Below the pieces are notes generated by a model, which had not been told where the DNA came from, searched no databases, and worked only from the letters and a program-made list of their open reading frames with translations. Positions 1 through 6,578 of a DNA stretch of 9,099 nucleotides are shown one piece after another. How positions within the stretch are numbered: the stretch's first letter is position 1; each line of letters begins with the position of its first letter. The stretch comes from Burkholderiales bacterium (GTDB lineage: Bacteria; Pseudomonadota; Gammaproteobacteria; Burkholderiales; Usitatibacteraceae): the NCBI GenBank assembly GCA_025350945.1, contig JANXWW010000315.1:1-9099 (forward strand), given 5' to 3'. Made by a program: the position numbers and the translations under genes.

Positions 1-639
1 GTGATTTGCGAAATTTTGAACGATGATGGCTCGATGGCGCGACTGCCGGATCTGATGACATTCGCGCAAAAACACCATCTGAAAGTTGGCACGATTGCCG
101 ATTTGATTCGCCATCGCTCGATGACTGAAACCATTGTAGAGCGGGTGTCGGAGCGCACCATTTCCACGCCGTATGGCAATTTTAAATTGCACGCGTTTCA
201 CGATAAGGCGGCGGATGAAGTTCATCTGGCGTTGACCCGTGGCGAGATCAAGCCCGATGTGCCGGTGCTCACCCGTGTACACGAGCCGTTTACGTCGCTC
301 GATTTGTTTGAATTCGATGAAGGCCGCCACGCGTATTCAGTCGCGGAGGCGATGCGCATTATCGCCACCGAAGGCACCGGCGTGATTGTGTTGCTGCGTC
401 GAAAAGAAGACGCGACTTCAATCATTGAGCGATTCAAACCGGCGAGCGAAACACCGCCACGCAAAAATAAATGGGATCCGCGCATGCACGGGATCGGCGC
501 GCAAATTTTGCGTGGCTTGAATGTGCGTAAGATGCGCGTTCTTGCCTGGCCGAAAAAAATTCCCTCGATGGCCGGATTTGATCTGGAAGTGGTGGACTAT
601 GTGCCGCCATCGACTGAACGTAAATTGAAAGCAGTATGA
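1..639 (+). CDS. ribBA: RibBA-type DHBP synthase with degenerate GTP cyclohydrolase II-like domain, 3' part only
   Basis: This is the C-terminal 212 residues of a 3,4-dihydroxy-2-butanone 4-phosphate synthase, the cytosolic enzyme that converts ribulose 5-phosphate into the four-carbon precursor of riboflavin. Residues 1-45 match the end of the RibB domain (VICEILNDDGSMARLPDL, then GTIADLIRHR). The first codon, GTG, is an internal Val of this motif rather than a start, so the gene begins upstream; proteins of this architecture run to roughly 365-370 residues. Residues 50-205 fold-match GTP cyclohydrolase II (RVHEPF at 92-97, HGIGAQILRGLNVRKMRVL at 163-181). However, the zinc-binding cysteines that follow R-[IV]-H in true RibA are absent, and the arginine motif after VIVLLRR is not recognisable. 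I infer that only the RibB half is catalytic and a separate RibA exists elsewhere. The stop overlaps the ribH start by ATGA. Confidence 0.93.
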   Translation: MICEILNDDGSMARLPDLMTFAQKHHLKVGTIADLIRHRSMTETIVERVSERTISTPYGNFKLHAFHDKAADEVHLALTRGEIKPDVPVLTRVHEPFTSLDLFEFDEGRHAYSVAEAMRIIATEGTGVIVLLRRKEDATSIIERFKPASETPPRKNKWDPRMHGIGAQILRGLNVRKMRVLAWPKKIPSMAGFDLEVVDYVPPSTERKLKAV

Positions 640-1106
640 ATTTAATCAAAGCAAATCTCAACGGTAGCAATCTGCGCATCGGGATTGTGCAAAGCCGCTT
701 TAACGAGCCGTTGGTCAATAAAATGACGGCGGCCTGCGTGGCCGAGTTGCATGCGCACGGTGTCGACGCGGCCCATATCGATTGCGTGTCGGTGCCTGGT
801 GCGTTGGAAATTCCGCTCGCGCTGCAAACACTTGCGCTGACCAGGCAATACGCGGCGCTGATTGCAATTGGCGCGGTGATTCGTGGCGAGACTTATCATT
901 TTGAAATCGTCTCGAATGAATCCTGTCGCGGCGTAATGGATGTGATGCTCGAAACCGGTGTACCGATTGCAAACGGCATTTTGACCACTGAAAATGATGC
1001 ACAGGCCGAAGCGCGCGTGCTGGGGAAGGGTGCTGATTGCGCGCGCGCCGCGATTGAAATGGCGAATACGCTCGCTCAAATATTGAAATTGAAAGATGCG
1101 CGATGA
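636..1106 (+). CDS. ribH: 6,7-dimethyl-8-ribityllumazine synthase
   Basis: Lumazine synthase condenses the RibB product (dihydroxybutanone phosphate) with the ribityl-aminopyrimidine to make lumazine, the penultimate step of riboflavin synthesis. The 156-residue length is normal for the family. Diagnostic segments are all present: SRFNE (20-24), VPGALEIP (53-60), GAVIRGETYHFEIV (79-92) with the conserved catalytic-site His at 88, and GILTTENDAQAEAR (114-127). The ATG overlaps the ribBA stop by 4 bases (ATGA, 636-639), and the gene ends in the same arrangement with nusB, so translation is probably coupled to both neighbours. No independent promoter is visible. The product is expected to assemble into cytosolic pentamers, decamers or 60-mers; which form cannot be told from the sequence. 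Confidence 0.97.
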   Translation: MNLIKANLNGSNLRIGIVQSRFNEPLVNKMTAACVAELHAHGVDAAHIDCVSVPGALEIPLALQTLALTRQYAALIAIGAVIRGETYHFEIVSNESCRGVMDVMLETGVPIANGILTTENDAQAEARVLGKGADCARAAIEMANTLAQILKLKDAR

Positions 1107-1717
1107 AAAGTCTGGTTGATGCCTTGGAAGCCAAGACCGTAAAAGCTGAAGTGAAAACGGCTGCGCCAGATGTGGCTGAAGCAGTGGACGAAACTACCGC
1201 GAAAAAAGGCCCGCCAAAAAGTGCCCGCCGTCGCTCGCGTGAATTTGCATTGCAGGCGCTTTATCAGTGGCAAGTGGCTGCGCATAGTGCGGGTGATCTG
1301 GAAACGCAATTTAGTGAGGCCGATGGTTTTAAGCGTTCGGACGTCACGCTCTTTTCGGCGCTGATGCGCGGCACGATTAAAGAATCTGCGACGTTGATTG
1401 AGCAGCTCACGCCCCACCTGGATCGCGCGTGGACAGAAGTAAGCCCGATTGAGCGCGGCATTTTATTGATGAGCAGTTTTGAGCTTAAGCACATGCCAGA
1501 GACACCGTATCGTGTGATTATTAACGAAGCGATAGAGCTCGCGAAATCGTTCGGCGGTACCGATGGGCATAAATACGTGAATGGTATTTTGGACAAGCTG
1601 GCGGCGATAGTGCGTGCAGATGAAATTACGCATCAGGCGACGAATGGACATCCGGTGAAAAAACGTGCGGTGCCAACAGTAAGCGTTAAACAACGTAGAG
1701 TTTCCAAGCCGGAATAG
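1103..1717 (+). CDS. nusB: Transcription antitermination factor NusB with extended N- and C-terminal tails
   Basis: NusB binds boxA RNA together with NusE (ribosomal protein S10) to promote antitermination of rRNA operons. The recognisable all-helical core covers about residues 40-172: ARRRSREFALQALYQWQ (41-57), SPIERGILLMSSFELKH (114-130), YRVIINEAIELAKSFGGTDG (136-155), then KYVNGILDKLA (157-167). At 204 residues the protein is much longer than the roughly 140-residue enterobacterial NusB. The excess is an N-terminal tail of about 40 residues, Ala/Glu/Lys-rich and likely disordered, and a basic C-terminal tail of about 30 residues ending KQRRVSKPE. The ATG overlaps the ribH stop (ATGA), which supports the long form, because the next Met codons lie inside the core. 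The pairing with ribH is a common proteobacterial arrangement. Confidence 0.95.
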   Translation: MKSLVDALEAKTVKAEVKTAAPDVAEAVDETTAKKGPPKSARRRSREFALQALYQWQVAAHSAGDLETQFSEADGFKRSDVTLFSALMRGTIKESATLIEQLTPHLDRAWTEVSPIERGILLMSSFELKHMPETPYRVIINEAIELAKSFGGTDGHKYVNGILDKLAAIVRADEITHQATNGHPVKKRAVPTVSVKQRRVSKPE

Positions 1718-1774
1718 AAGCTCCAGCACTGGTGCGGTGTTCCAGCCAAAAACCTGCCACGAGCAAGGTCTAGA
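1718..1774 (+). promoter_or_regulatory. nusB-thiL spacer with the ribosome binding site deciding a TTG start
   Basis: This 57-base spacer contains AAGG at 1765-1768, six bases before the TTG at 1775. No in-frame ATG or GTG exists between the nusB TAG (1715-1717) and that TTG. The thiL-family homology (EFNLIARYF) begins four residues after it, so TTG is the best start. The spacer has no stop in the shared nusB/thiL reading frame. Confidence 0.6.
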
Positions 1775-2764
1775 TTGACTCCCGAATTTAATCTGATTGC
1801 GCGTTATTTCACTCGTCCCGTCAAGCGCGCGGTACTGGGCATCGGCGACGATTGTGCTCTCATCAAAGTTGCAGCGGGATGCGAGCTGGCGATCTCGACT
1901 GACACACTCGTTGAAGGCGTTCATTTCTTCGCAGACGCTAATGCCGAAAAACTCGGCCAAAAATCGCTCGCCGTCAATTTATCCGATCTCGCCGCGATGG
2001 GTGCCACGCCGCGTTATGTCACGCTGGCGCTGACATTGCCATCGATTGATGATGCATGGCTTGCCGCTTTTTCGCGCGGATTTTTTTCACTCGCCGATGA
2101 GTTTGATGTTGAGCTGATTGGTGGTGACACCACGCGCGGGCCGCTGTCGATCACGTTAACGGTCATGGGTGAAGTTGAAGCCAAGCGTGCGTTGCGGCGC
2201 GATGGTGCTGTGGCGGGCGACGATATTTGGGTATCCGGCACGCTCGGTGGTGCAGCGCTGACGCTCATGCATCTGCAAAATAAAATTCAATTGCTGCCAC
2301 ACATTCTTGTACGCGTAGAAGATCGCCTGCACCGTCCTCAACCTCGCGTCGCCCTTGGGCAAGCACTTCTCGGCAAGGCAACGGCTGCCATCGATATTTC
2401 TGACGGGCTCGTTGCAGATTTGGGTCACATTTGCGAACGGTCAAAACTGAGTGCGGTGATTGAACGGCACAACTTGCCGCTGGCATCTGCGCTGATGAGC
2501 GTGAGTGCGGACCTGCGCACGGGTTTGATAAACGCATGCGCGCTGTCGGGCGGCGATGATTACGAACTCTGTTTTACCGCACCCGGCTCAGCACGTGCGC
2601 AAATTGAATTGGCAGGCTCGACCTGCGGTGTGGCGGTAAAGCGAATTGGTGCAATGAAAATTTATGACCCAGACCAGTTGGTGAAGGTGATTGATGCATC
2701 GGGACAAGATGTAAGTCCAAAAAAATCTGGCTTCGATCATTTTGCCGTAACGCCAGTCAACTAA
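1775..2764 (+). CDS. thiL: Thiamine-monophosphate kinase
   Basis: ThiL phosphorylates thiamine monophosphate with ATP to give thiamine diphosphate, the last step of cofactor synthesis, in the cytosol. It belongs to the PurM/AIR-synthase-like ATP-binding superfamily. Visible family motifs are GIGDDCA (22-28), STDTLVEGVHF (41-51), NLSDLAAMGA (68-77), GGDTTRG (116-122), DISDGL (207-212), SGGDDYEL (258-265) and the C-terminal GFDHF (319-323). The conserved aspartates that bind Mg-ATP and substrate are therefore intact. The 329 residues fit the family (about 320-330). The start is a TTG preceded by AAGG at good spacing; the weak initiator may keep expression low relative to nusB. pgpA follows after only two bases, a pairing widespread in proteobacteria. 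Confidence 0.96.
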   Translation: MTPEFNLIARYFTRPVKRAVLGIGDDCALIKVAAGCELAISTDTLVEGVHFFADANAEKLGQKSLAVNLSDLAAMGATPRYVTLALTLPSIDDAWLAAFSRGFFSLADEFDVELIGGDTTRGPLSITLTVMGEVEAKRALRRDGAVAGDDIWVSGTLGGAALTLMHLQNKIQLLPHILVRVEDRLHRPQPRVALGQALLGKATAAIDISDGLVADLGHICERSKLSAVIERHNLPLASALMSVSADLRTGLINACALSGGDDYELCFTAPGSARAQIELAGSTCGVAVKRIGAMKIYDPDQLVKVIDASGQDVSPKKSGFDHFAVTPVN

Positions 2765-2766
2765 AT

Positions 2767-3258
2767 ATGAAACCTGATCGTGAATTTTTACTGAAACATC
2801 CGGCACATTTTATTGCGCTTGGTTTCGGCTCCGGTCTCGCCCCCAAAGCACCTGGCACATTTGGCACACTGGCGACATTTCCGATTTATGCTTTACTGAT
2901 TTGGCTGGGCGGAAATTGGGCGCTGGCAGTGGGTGCTGCGCTATTTTTTTTCGTCGGCATTTGGGCATCGGGCATTACCGGGCGCGCGCTTGGCGTCTCG
3001 GATCACAGCGCAATTGTGGTGGATGAAATTGCCGCGTTTTTGTTGGTGTTGCTATTTACGCCCCTCACATTCATTTGGCTCATCGTTGCTTTCGTGCTGT
3101 TTAGAATATTTGATATATTGAAACCATGGCCAATCAGTGTGGCGGATCGTCGCATCAAAGGTGGATTCGGGGTCATGTTTGATGATTTACTGGCGGCGAT
3201 GTTGTCGATATTCTGTATCTGGTTTCTGCGTTCAATTTTTCAGGGGGTCGCCTCATGA
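2767..3258 (+). CDS. pgpA: Phosphatidylglycerophosphatase A
   Basis: PgpA is an inner-membrane, Mg-dependent phosphatase that removes the phosphate from phosphatidylglycerophosphate to give phosphatidylglycerol. The 163-residue length is typical. The family signature segments are present in order: GFGSGLAPKAPGTFGT (19-34), the acidic VDE motif in DHSAIVVDEIAAF (79-91), FRIFDILKPWPI (112-123) and GGFGVMFDDLLA (132-143). Hydrophobic segments at about 38-48, 51-70, 89-112 and 141-157 are likely membrane helices. There is no convincing Shine-Dalgarno before the ATG. With the thiL stop two bases upstream, termination-reinitiation is the likely mode of translation. The 3' end overlaps the next gene by ATGA. 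The thiL-pgpA pairing is conserved without an obvious biochemical link. Confidence 0.95.
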   Translation: MKPDREFLLKHPAHFIALGFGSGLAPKAPGTFGTLATFPIYALLIWLGGNWALAVGAALFFFVGIWASGITGRALGVSDHSAIVVDEIAAFLLVLLFTPLTFIWLIVAFVLFRIFDILKPWPISVADRRIKGGFGVMFDDLLAAMLSIFCIWFLRSIFQGVAS

Positions 3259-4103
3259 ATACCGCTCGAAAAAGCATGGTTGAAAACTGGCCTTATCCGA
3301 CTTTATTTGCACATCGTGGTGCCGGTAAATTAGCACCAGAAAACACATTAGCTGCACTTGAATTGGGTGCGGCGCACGGCTATTGCGGTTTTGAATTCGA
3401 TGTGAAATTGTCAAAAGAAGGCGTCGCGATTTTGATGCATGATGAAAAGCTGGAGCGCACCACCAATGGCTTTGGTGCGGTTGCCAATATGGATATTGCC
3501 GAGCTGGAAAAACTCGATGCAGGCACATGGCACAGCGCTGCATTTGCCGGTGCAAAAATTCCGCGATTCTCTGCGGTCACAAAGTTTCTTCACGGTCACG
3601 GCTATGTTGCGAATGTTGAAATCAAACCGTGCTGGGGACGTGAAATTGAAACCGGTAAGCAAGTCGCCGAAATGTGTGTTGAAAGCTGGCAGGACCGCCA
3701 TATCAAGCCGCTGATTTCTTCGTTTAGTGAGCTGGCCCTTGAAGCAGCGCATAAAGTTGCCAGCGATTATCCGCTTGGGCTTTTGGTCACCACACCTTGC
3801 GAAGATCATTTGCCGACCCTTGCGGCGCTCGGTTGCGTATCGATTCACGGTCATCATGAATCGCTCGATGGTGAGACGATTCGTTTTTTTCACGATCACG
3901 GCTATCGCGTGTTGACGTATACCGTGAATGATATTGAGCGCGCCACACAGCTATTAGCGTGGGGTGTGGATGGTATTTTCACTGATGAAATTGACAAAAT
4001 GGCGAAGCGGTTTCCGGCGCATTTAAAGCCGACCGGCAGGCCGATGATAAACGAGCAAACCGCAAAAATGGATTGGCTTAATGTCGTGCCGCCGATGCCA
4101 TGA
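3255..4103 (+). CDS. ugpQ: Glycerophosphodiester phosphodiesterase (UgpQ-like)
   Basis: This GDPD-family TIM-barrel enzyme hydrolyses deacylated phospholipids (glycerophosphodiesters) to glycerol 3-phosphate and an alcohol. Motifs are AHRGAGKLAPENT (19-31) with the catalytic His20/Arg21 and metal-ligand Glu29, EFDVKLSKEG (47-56) with Glu47/Asp49, MHDEKLERTTNG (61-72) with the second catalytic His62, NVEIKP (120-125), SSF (155-157) and GVDGIFTD (237-244). No signal peptide is visible, so it is probably cytosolic like E. coli UgpQ (about 250 residues) rather than periplasmic GlpQ. It is somewhat longer at 282 residues, with a short N-terminal lead and a tail of about 30 residues after the barrel (KRFPAHLKPTGRP onward). 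AGGGGG at 3242-3247 lies seven bases before the ATG, which overlaps the pgpA stop (ATGA). Placement next to pgpA fits phospholipid turnover. Confidence 0.93.
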   Translation: MNTARKSMVENWPYPTLFAHRGAGKLAPENTLAALELGAAHGYCGFEFDVKLSKEGVAILMHDEKLERTTNGFGAVANMDIAELEKLDAGTWHSAAFAGAKIPRFSAVTKFLHGHGYVANVEIKPCWGREIETGKQVAEMCVESWQDRHIKPLISSFSELALEAAHKVASDYPLGLLVTTPCEDHLPTLAALGCVSIHGHHESLDGETIRFFHDHGYRVLTYTVNDIERATQLLAWGVDGIFTDEIDKMAKRFPAHLKPTGRPMINEQTAKMDWLNVVPPMP

Positions 4104-4121
4104 ATTTTTTTAAGGCGCTTT

Positions 4122-5036
4122 ATGAATTTGCGTGACCTGCGTTATCTGGTGGCCCTGGCGGATCTCAAACATTTTGGTCGCGCGGCGGAGGCCAGTTTTG
4201 TTTCGCAGCCGACGCTCTCGACGCAGATAAAAAAGTTTGAAGACGAACTCGGCGTCCCGTTGATCGAGCGTAATCCTCGCAATGTTTTGTTGACCGACGT
4301 TGGCGAAGCCGTGGTCGCGCGGGCGCGGCTGATGCTGCGCGAGGCGGATGAGATTAAAAATATTGCACGTCGCGCCAAAGATCCCGCATCGGGTGCGGTA
4401 AAGATCGGTATTTTTCCTACGCTCGGCCCGTATTTGTTGCCGCATGTGGTGCCGCAGATTGTGGCGAAATTTCCTAAGCTGGAATTGATGTTGTTCGAAG
4501 AGAAAACCGAAACCATTCTTAAAAAATTACACGACGGTGAGCTTGACGCGGGCATTCTCGCGCTGCCGATTCACGACGATACCTTGCATAGCGAATTTTT
4601 GTTTGAAGAGCCATTCGTGCTCGCGGTTCCAGCTGCGCACAAAATGGCAAAACAGAAAAAGGTGAAGCTATCCGATTTGGCTGAAGAGCGATTGCTATTG
4701 CTCGATGACGGTCATTGCCTGCGCGATCAGGCGCTGGAAGTTTGCCAGCTTGCGGGTGCTTCCGAGCGCACCGGTTTTCGCGCCACCAGCCTGGAAACGC
4801 TGCGTCACATGGTGAGCGCAAATGTCGGCATGACCCTGCTGCCTGCGCTTGCGGTGCGCCCACCTGCACCCGTGACGGCGAATGTTGTGCTTATTCCTTT
4901 CGCCGATCCCCAGCCGCATCGCCGCATCGCGATGGTATGGCGGCGTACGTCAGCGTTGACAGTGTTTTTATATCATCTGGTGCAGTCATTCAAAGCATTG
5001 CCGAAGGGCGCTTTGGAGGTTGGAAAAGTGAAATAA
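4122..5036 (+). CDS. oxyR: LysR-family peroxide-responsive regulator OxyR
   Basis: OxyR is a tetrameric LysR-type regulator that activates antioxidant genes when hydrogen peroxide oxidises a cysteine pair. Residues 1-60 form the winged helix-turn-helix (NLRDLRYLVALAD, then AAEASFVSQPTLSTQIKKFE), followed by the linker helix and the LysR effector domain (about 90-295). The peroxide-sensing loop reads DGHCLRDQALEVC, with Cys199 and Cys208 at exactly the E. coli positions, and these are the only two cysteines in the protein. FPTLGPYLLP (98-107) carries the conserved Thr100. The length of 304 residues is normal (E. coli 305). AAGG at 4112-4115 sits six bases before the ATG. The gene lies 18 bases after ugpQ with no visible promoter of its own in the gap. 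That is unlike the usual divergent, autoregulated LysR arrangement; a promoter inside ugpQ cannot be excluded. Confidence 0.95.
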   Translation: MNLRDLRYLVALADLKHFGRAAEASFVSQPTLSTQIKKFEDELGVPLIERNPRNVLLTDVGEAVVARARLMLREADEIKNIARRAKDPASGAVKIGIFPTLGPYLLPHVVPQIVAKFPKLELMLFEEKTETILKKLHDGELDAGILALPIHDDTLHSEFLFEEPFVLAVPAAHKMAKQKKVKLSDLAEERLLLLDDGHCLRDQALEVCQLAGASERTGFRATSLETLRHMVSANVGMTLLPALAVRPPAPVTANVVLIPFADPQPHRRIAMVWRRTSALTVFLYHLVQSFKALPKGALEVGKVK

Positions 5037-5056
5037 GCGTTTAGTCTGACAGGCTG

Positions 5057-6397
5057 CTAGGCAATATTTTTTTGATTATTTTGCAGCTTTTCAATTGTTG
5101 CCATCACTTGATCAATCCGTGAGCCTTCAGTATCGACGACCACAAATTTCACTTGCTGCCAGACCACGCTATCAGCTTTGCGTGGCCATTTTTTGAGCAG
5201 CGACATTAAAAATCCGCTCACGGTTTGGTAGTTTTCTTCCATCGGTAAACTGTGCCAACCGAATAATTCTTTGACGTCGCTAATATCGGCCATGCCGTCG
5301 ATCAGCCAGGCGTTTTCGCGATCAGTCATTTTCACGATACTCTTTTCGCGCGCAACTTCTTCGACGATGCGGCCCATGATCGCAGCCATCACATCATTCA
5401 TCGTGAGCAGGCCCACGATCACGCCATATTCATTGGCGATAAGTGCGATGTCCTCCCCCGCGTTACGAAATTGGTCGAGTCCATCAAGCACCGTGATGGA
5501 GTCAGGCAGCATTAAAATCGGTTTCATGCCCCACGCTTTCAAGGTGTCGCGATGGAGGCGCAGCGATTGGTTGTGAATCGCCTTGGCAAGCAAATCAGAT
5601 GCATCAATGTAGCCGATGGGATGATCGATGTCGCCACCGGTGACGACAAAGCGTGCCTTGGGCTCTTCTGCCAATACGGTCTTGATCGTTTCTTCGTCAT
5701 CATCAACATCGATTGAGACAATATTCTGCCTGGGTGTCATCGCGCTGGTGATCGCTTTTTCATTCAGGCTTAATACGTTTTGAATCAGATGATGTTCATC
5801 GCGATCCACCGCCCCGGCTTCGGCACCTGCTTCCACCATCGCATACACATCGTCTGTGGTGATGGCAGCCTCGCCATGCGTGCGAATATTGAAAAAGGTG
5901 AGGATGGCGTCGACTAATTTGCCGAACAGCCACAGAATCGGCGTGAACGGTTTTTGCCATGCACGCAACACCGGTGCAAGCGCGCATGCGATGCGCTCAG
6001 GTGCATGAATGGCAATGCGCTTGGGCAGTAAATCACCGAACAATAAAAAGATTGCCGTGATCGCGCCAACCGCAAGCGTCAGGGAAAGGGAATCGCGCAC
6101 CCAGCCATCGGCCATTCCCCAAGCGGCAAAGGCAGTTGATATGCGCCCATTGAGCGCAGTCTCGCCAAACACACCCGCGAGAATACCAACCACGTTCAAA
6201 CCAATTTGCACGATGCCCAAAAAGCCGTTGGGATTATCTTTGAGATACAGCACCACATCTGCGCCGGTCTCGCCGACGTCGCGCAATTGCATGAGCTTGA
6301 TGCGCTTCGCACTCGCAATCGACAACTCGGCTAACGCCAAAAACGCGTTCAGCATAATCAGCAGCACCAGAATAAATAGCGTGTCGGTAAGCGTCAT
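5057..6397 (-). CDS. paeA: CNNM/CBS-domain membrane protein, PaeA (YtfL)-like
   Basis: This 446-residue inner-membrane protein has the hemolysin-C/CorC-like layout. A CNNM (DUF21) transmembrane domain covers 1 to about 175, with hydrophobic stretches near 5-26, 60-78, 104-122 and 150-170. A CBS pair follows at about 215-345 (SAMTPRQNIV at 218-227, NEYGVIVGLLTMNDVM at 322-337), then a CorC_HlyC/transporter-associated C-terminal domain (about 355-435: WLIDG, TVSGFLM, RID). From memory, E. coli YtfL is nearly the same length (447) and shares local sequence such as TSDDIYAVVEAGA and MTPREN, compared here with TTDDVYAMVEAGA (180-192) and MTPRQN. YtfL, renamed PaeA, is linked to cadaverine/putrescine export; a divalent-metal transport role as for CNNM/CorC relatives is the alternative. 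There is no good Shine-Dalgarno before the ATG, which overlaps an upstream short frame (ATGA). It converges with oxyR, 20 bases apart. Confidence 0.88.
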   Translation of the reverse strand: MTLTDTLFILVLLIMLNAFLALAELSIASAKRIKLMQLRDVGETGADVVLYLKDNPNGFLGIVQIGLNVVGILAGVFGETALNGRISTAFAAWGMADGWVRDSLSLTLAVGAITAIFLLFGDLLPKRIAIHAPERIACALAPVLRAWQKPFTPILWLFGKLVDAILTFFNIRTHGEAAITTDDVYAMVEAGAEAGAVDRDEHHLIQNVLSLNEKAITSAMTPRQNIVSIDVDDDEETIKTVLAEEPKARFVVTGGDIDHPIGYIDASDLLAKAIHNQSLRLHRDTLKAWGMKPILMLPDSITVLDGLDQFRNAGEDIALIANEYGVIVGLLTMNDVMAAIMGRIVEEVAREKSIVKMTDRENAWLIDGMADISDVKELFGWHSLPMEENYQTVSGFLMSLLKKWPRKADSVVWQQVKFVVVDTEGSRIDQVMATIEKLQNNQKNIA

Positions 6398-6561
6398 GAT
6401 CGCGCTGCAAGACGCAATTCGCGTAGTTTTTTCATGGAATACATAATTAGCACAACTAGCGCGGCGTTCAAGGCATAAATGCCTGCAAAGGCGCGCCAGT
6501 TAAAGAGTTTAGGTATTGATTTTATGCGCTGTGCTGCATTAAAGCGCTGAAATAATACCAA
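6394..6561 (-). CDS. Candidate small membrane protein upstream of, and overlapping, paeA
   Basis: A frame open from the stop at 6586-6588 (read on the - strand) runs to a TGA at 6396-6394, which overlaps the paeA ATG (6397-6395) as ATGA. From the TTG at 6561 it would encode 55 residues: an amphipathic lead (FQRFNAAQRIKSIPKLF), a hydrophobic segment AFAGIYALNAALVVLIMY suited to one membrane helix, and a positively charged end KKLRELRLAARS. This is the pattern expected of a small N-out/C-in membrane protein. The start is uncertain: the TTG at 6561 lacks a clear ribosome binding site and sits within the putative promoter, and TTG at 6471 (25 residues) or ATG at 6444 (16 residues) are alternatives. 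I recognise no family. A chance open frame in an AT-rich leader is quite possible. The lack of a Shine-Dalgarno for paeA makes a translated leader more plausible. Confidence 0.35.
   Translation of the reverse strand: MVLFQRFNAAQRIKSIPKLFNWRAFAGIYALNAALVVLIMYSMKKLRELRLAARS
6471..6484. repeat. 14-base perfect inverted repeat AGGCAT-AA-ATGCCT
   Basis: The arms AGGCAT (6471-6476) and ATGCCT (6479-6484) are perfectly complementary around a 2-base centre, located about 75-90 bases upstream of the paeA start and inside the candidate small ORF. It has the size and symmetry of a dimer operator half-turn, but the stem is too short and its loop too tight to be a convincing RNA hairpin. It may be chance. 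Confidence 0.4.
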
Positions 6562-6567
6562 TATAAT
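6539..6567 (+). promoter_or_regulatory. Candidate sigma70-type promoter directed toward sppA
   Basis: A perfect TATAAT at 6562-6567 is preceded at 17 bases by TTAAAG (6539-6544), a partial match to TTGACA. The start point would be near 6574, leaving a leader of nearly 300 bases before sppA. It overlaps the - strand promoter candidate, so the two would compete. The -10 match is strong but such hexamers arise easily in AT-rich DNA. Confidence 0.35.
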
Positions 6568-6571
6568 ACCA
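6552..6571. repeat. Two tandem copies of ATAATACCA with an 11-base period
   Basis: ATAATACCA occurs at 6552-6560 and again at 6563-6571, separated by AT. On the - strand each copy reads TGGTATTAT, which has the form of an extended -10 element (TG-N-TATTAT). On the + strand the junction creates a perfect TATAAT at 6562-6567. The one-helical-turn spacing would also suit a tandem operator on one face of the DNA. Confidence 0.6.
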
Positions 6572-6578
6572 CGATCAA
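6552..6578 (-). promoter_or_regulatory. Candidate sigma70-type promoter for the paeA transcript
   Basis: Reading the - strand, TTGATC (6578-6573) precedes the extended -10 TGGTATTAT (6560-6552; hexamer TATTAT at 6557-6552) with a 15-base spacer. The spacer is short, but the extended -10 can compensate. Transcription would start near 6545, about 150 bases before the paeA ATG. This would exclude the TTG at 6561 as a start of the small ORF. The second upstream TGGTATTAT copy (6571-6563) has no good -35. Confidence 0.4.

Noticed and set aside
1..3. GTG at position 1 as a gene start
   Set aside because: It is the Val of the conserved (G)VICEI segment in the middle of the RibB domain, so the gene continues upstream of the window.
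1463..1960. 165-residue - strand frame spanning the nusB-thiL junction
   Set aside because: Its length comes from the antisense of two well-supported genes plus the stop-free spacer; no recognisable motif and no start signal.
3411..3899. 162-residue - strand frame opposite ugpQ
   Set aside because: ugpQ has intact catalytic motifs throughout this stretch; the antisense frame has no family motif and is a shadow of the sense codon bias.
5037..5080. Possible bidirectional terminator between convergent oxyR and paeA
   Set aside because: There is a T-run near 5065-5072, but no GC-rich stem precedes it on either strand; only 4-5 base imperfect pairings could be drawn.
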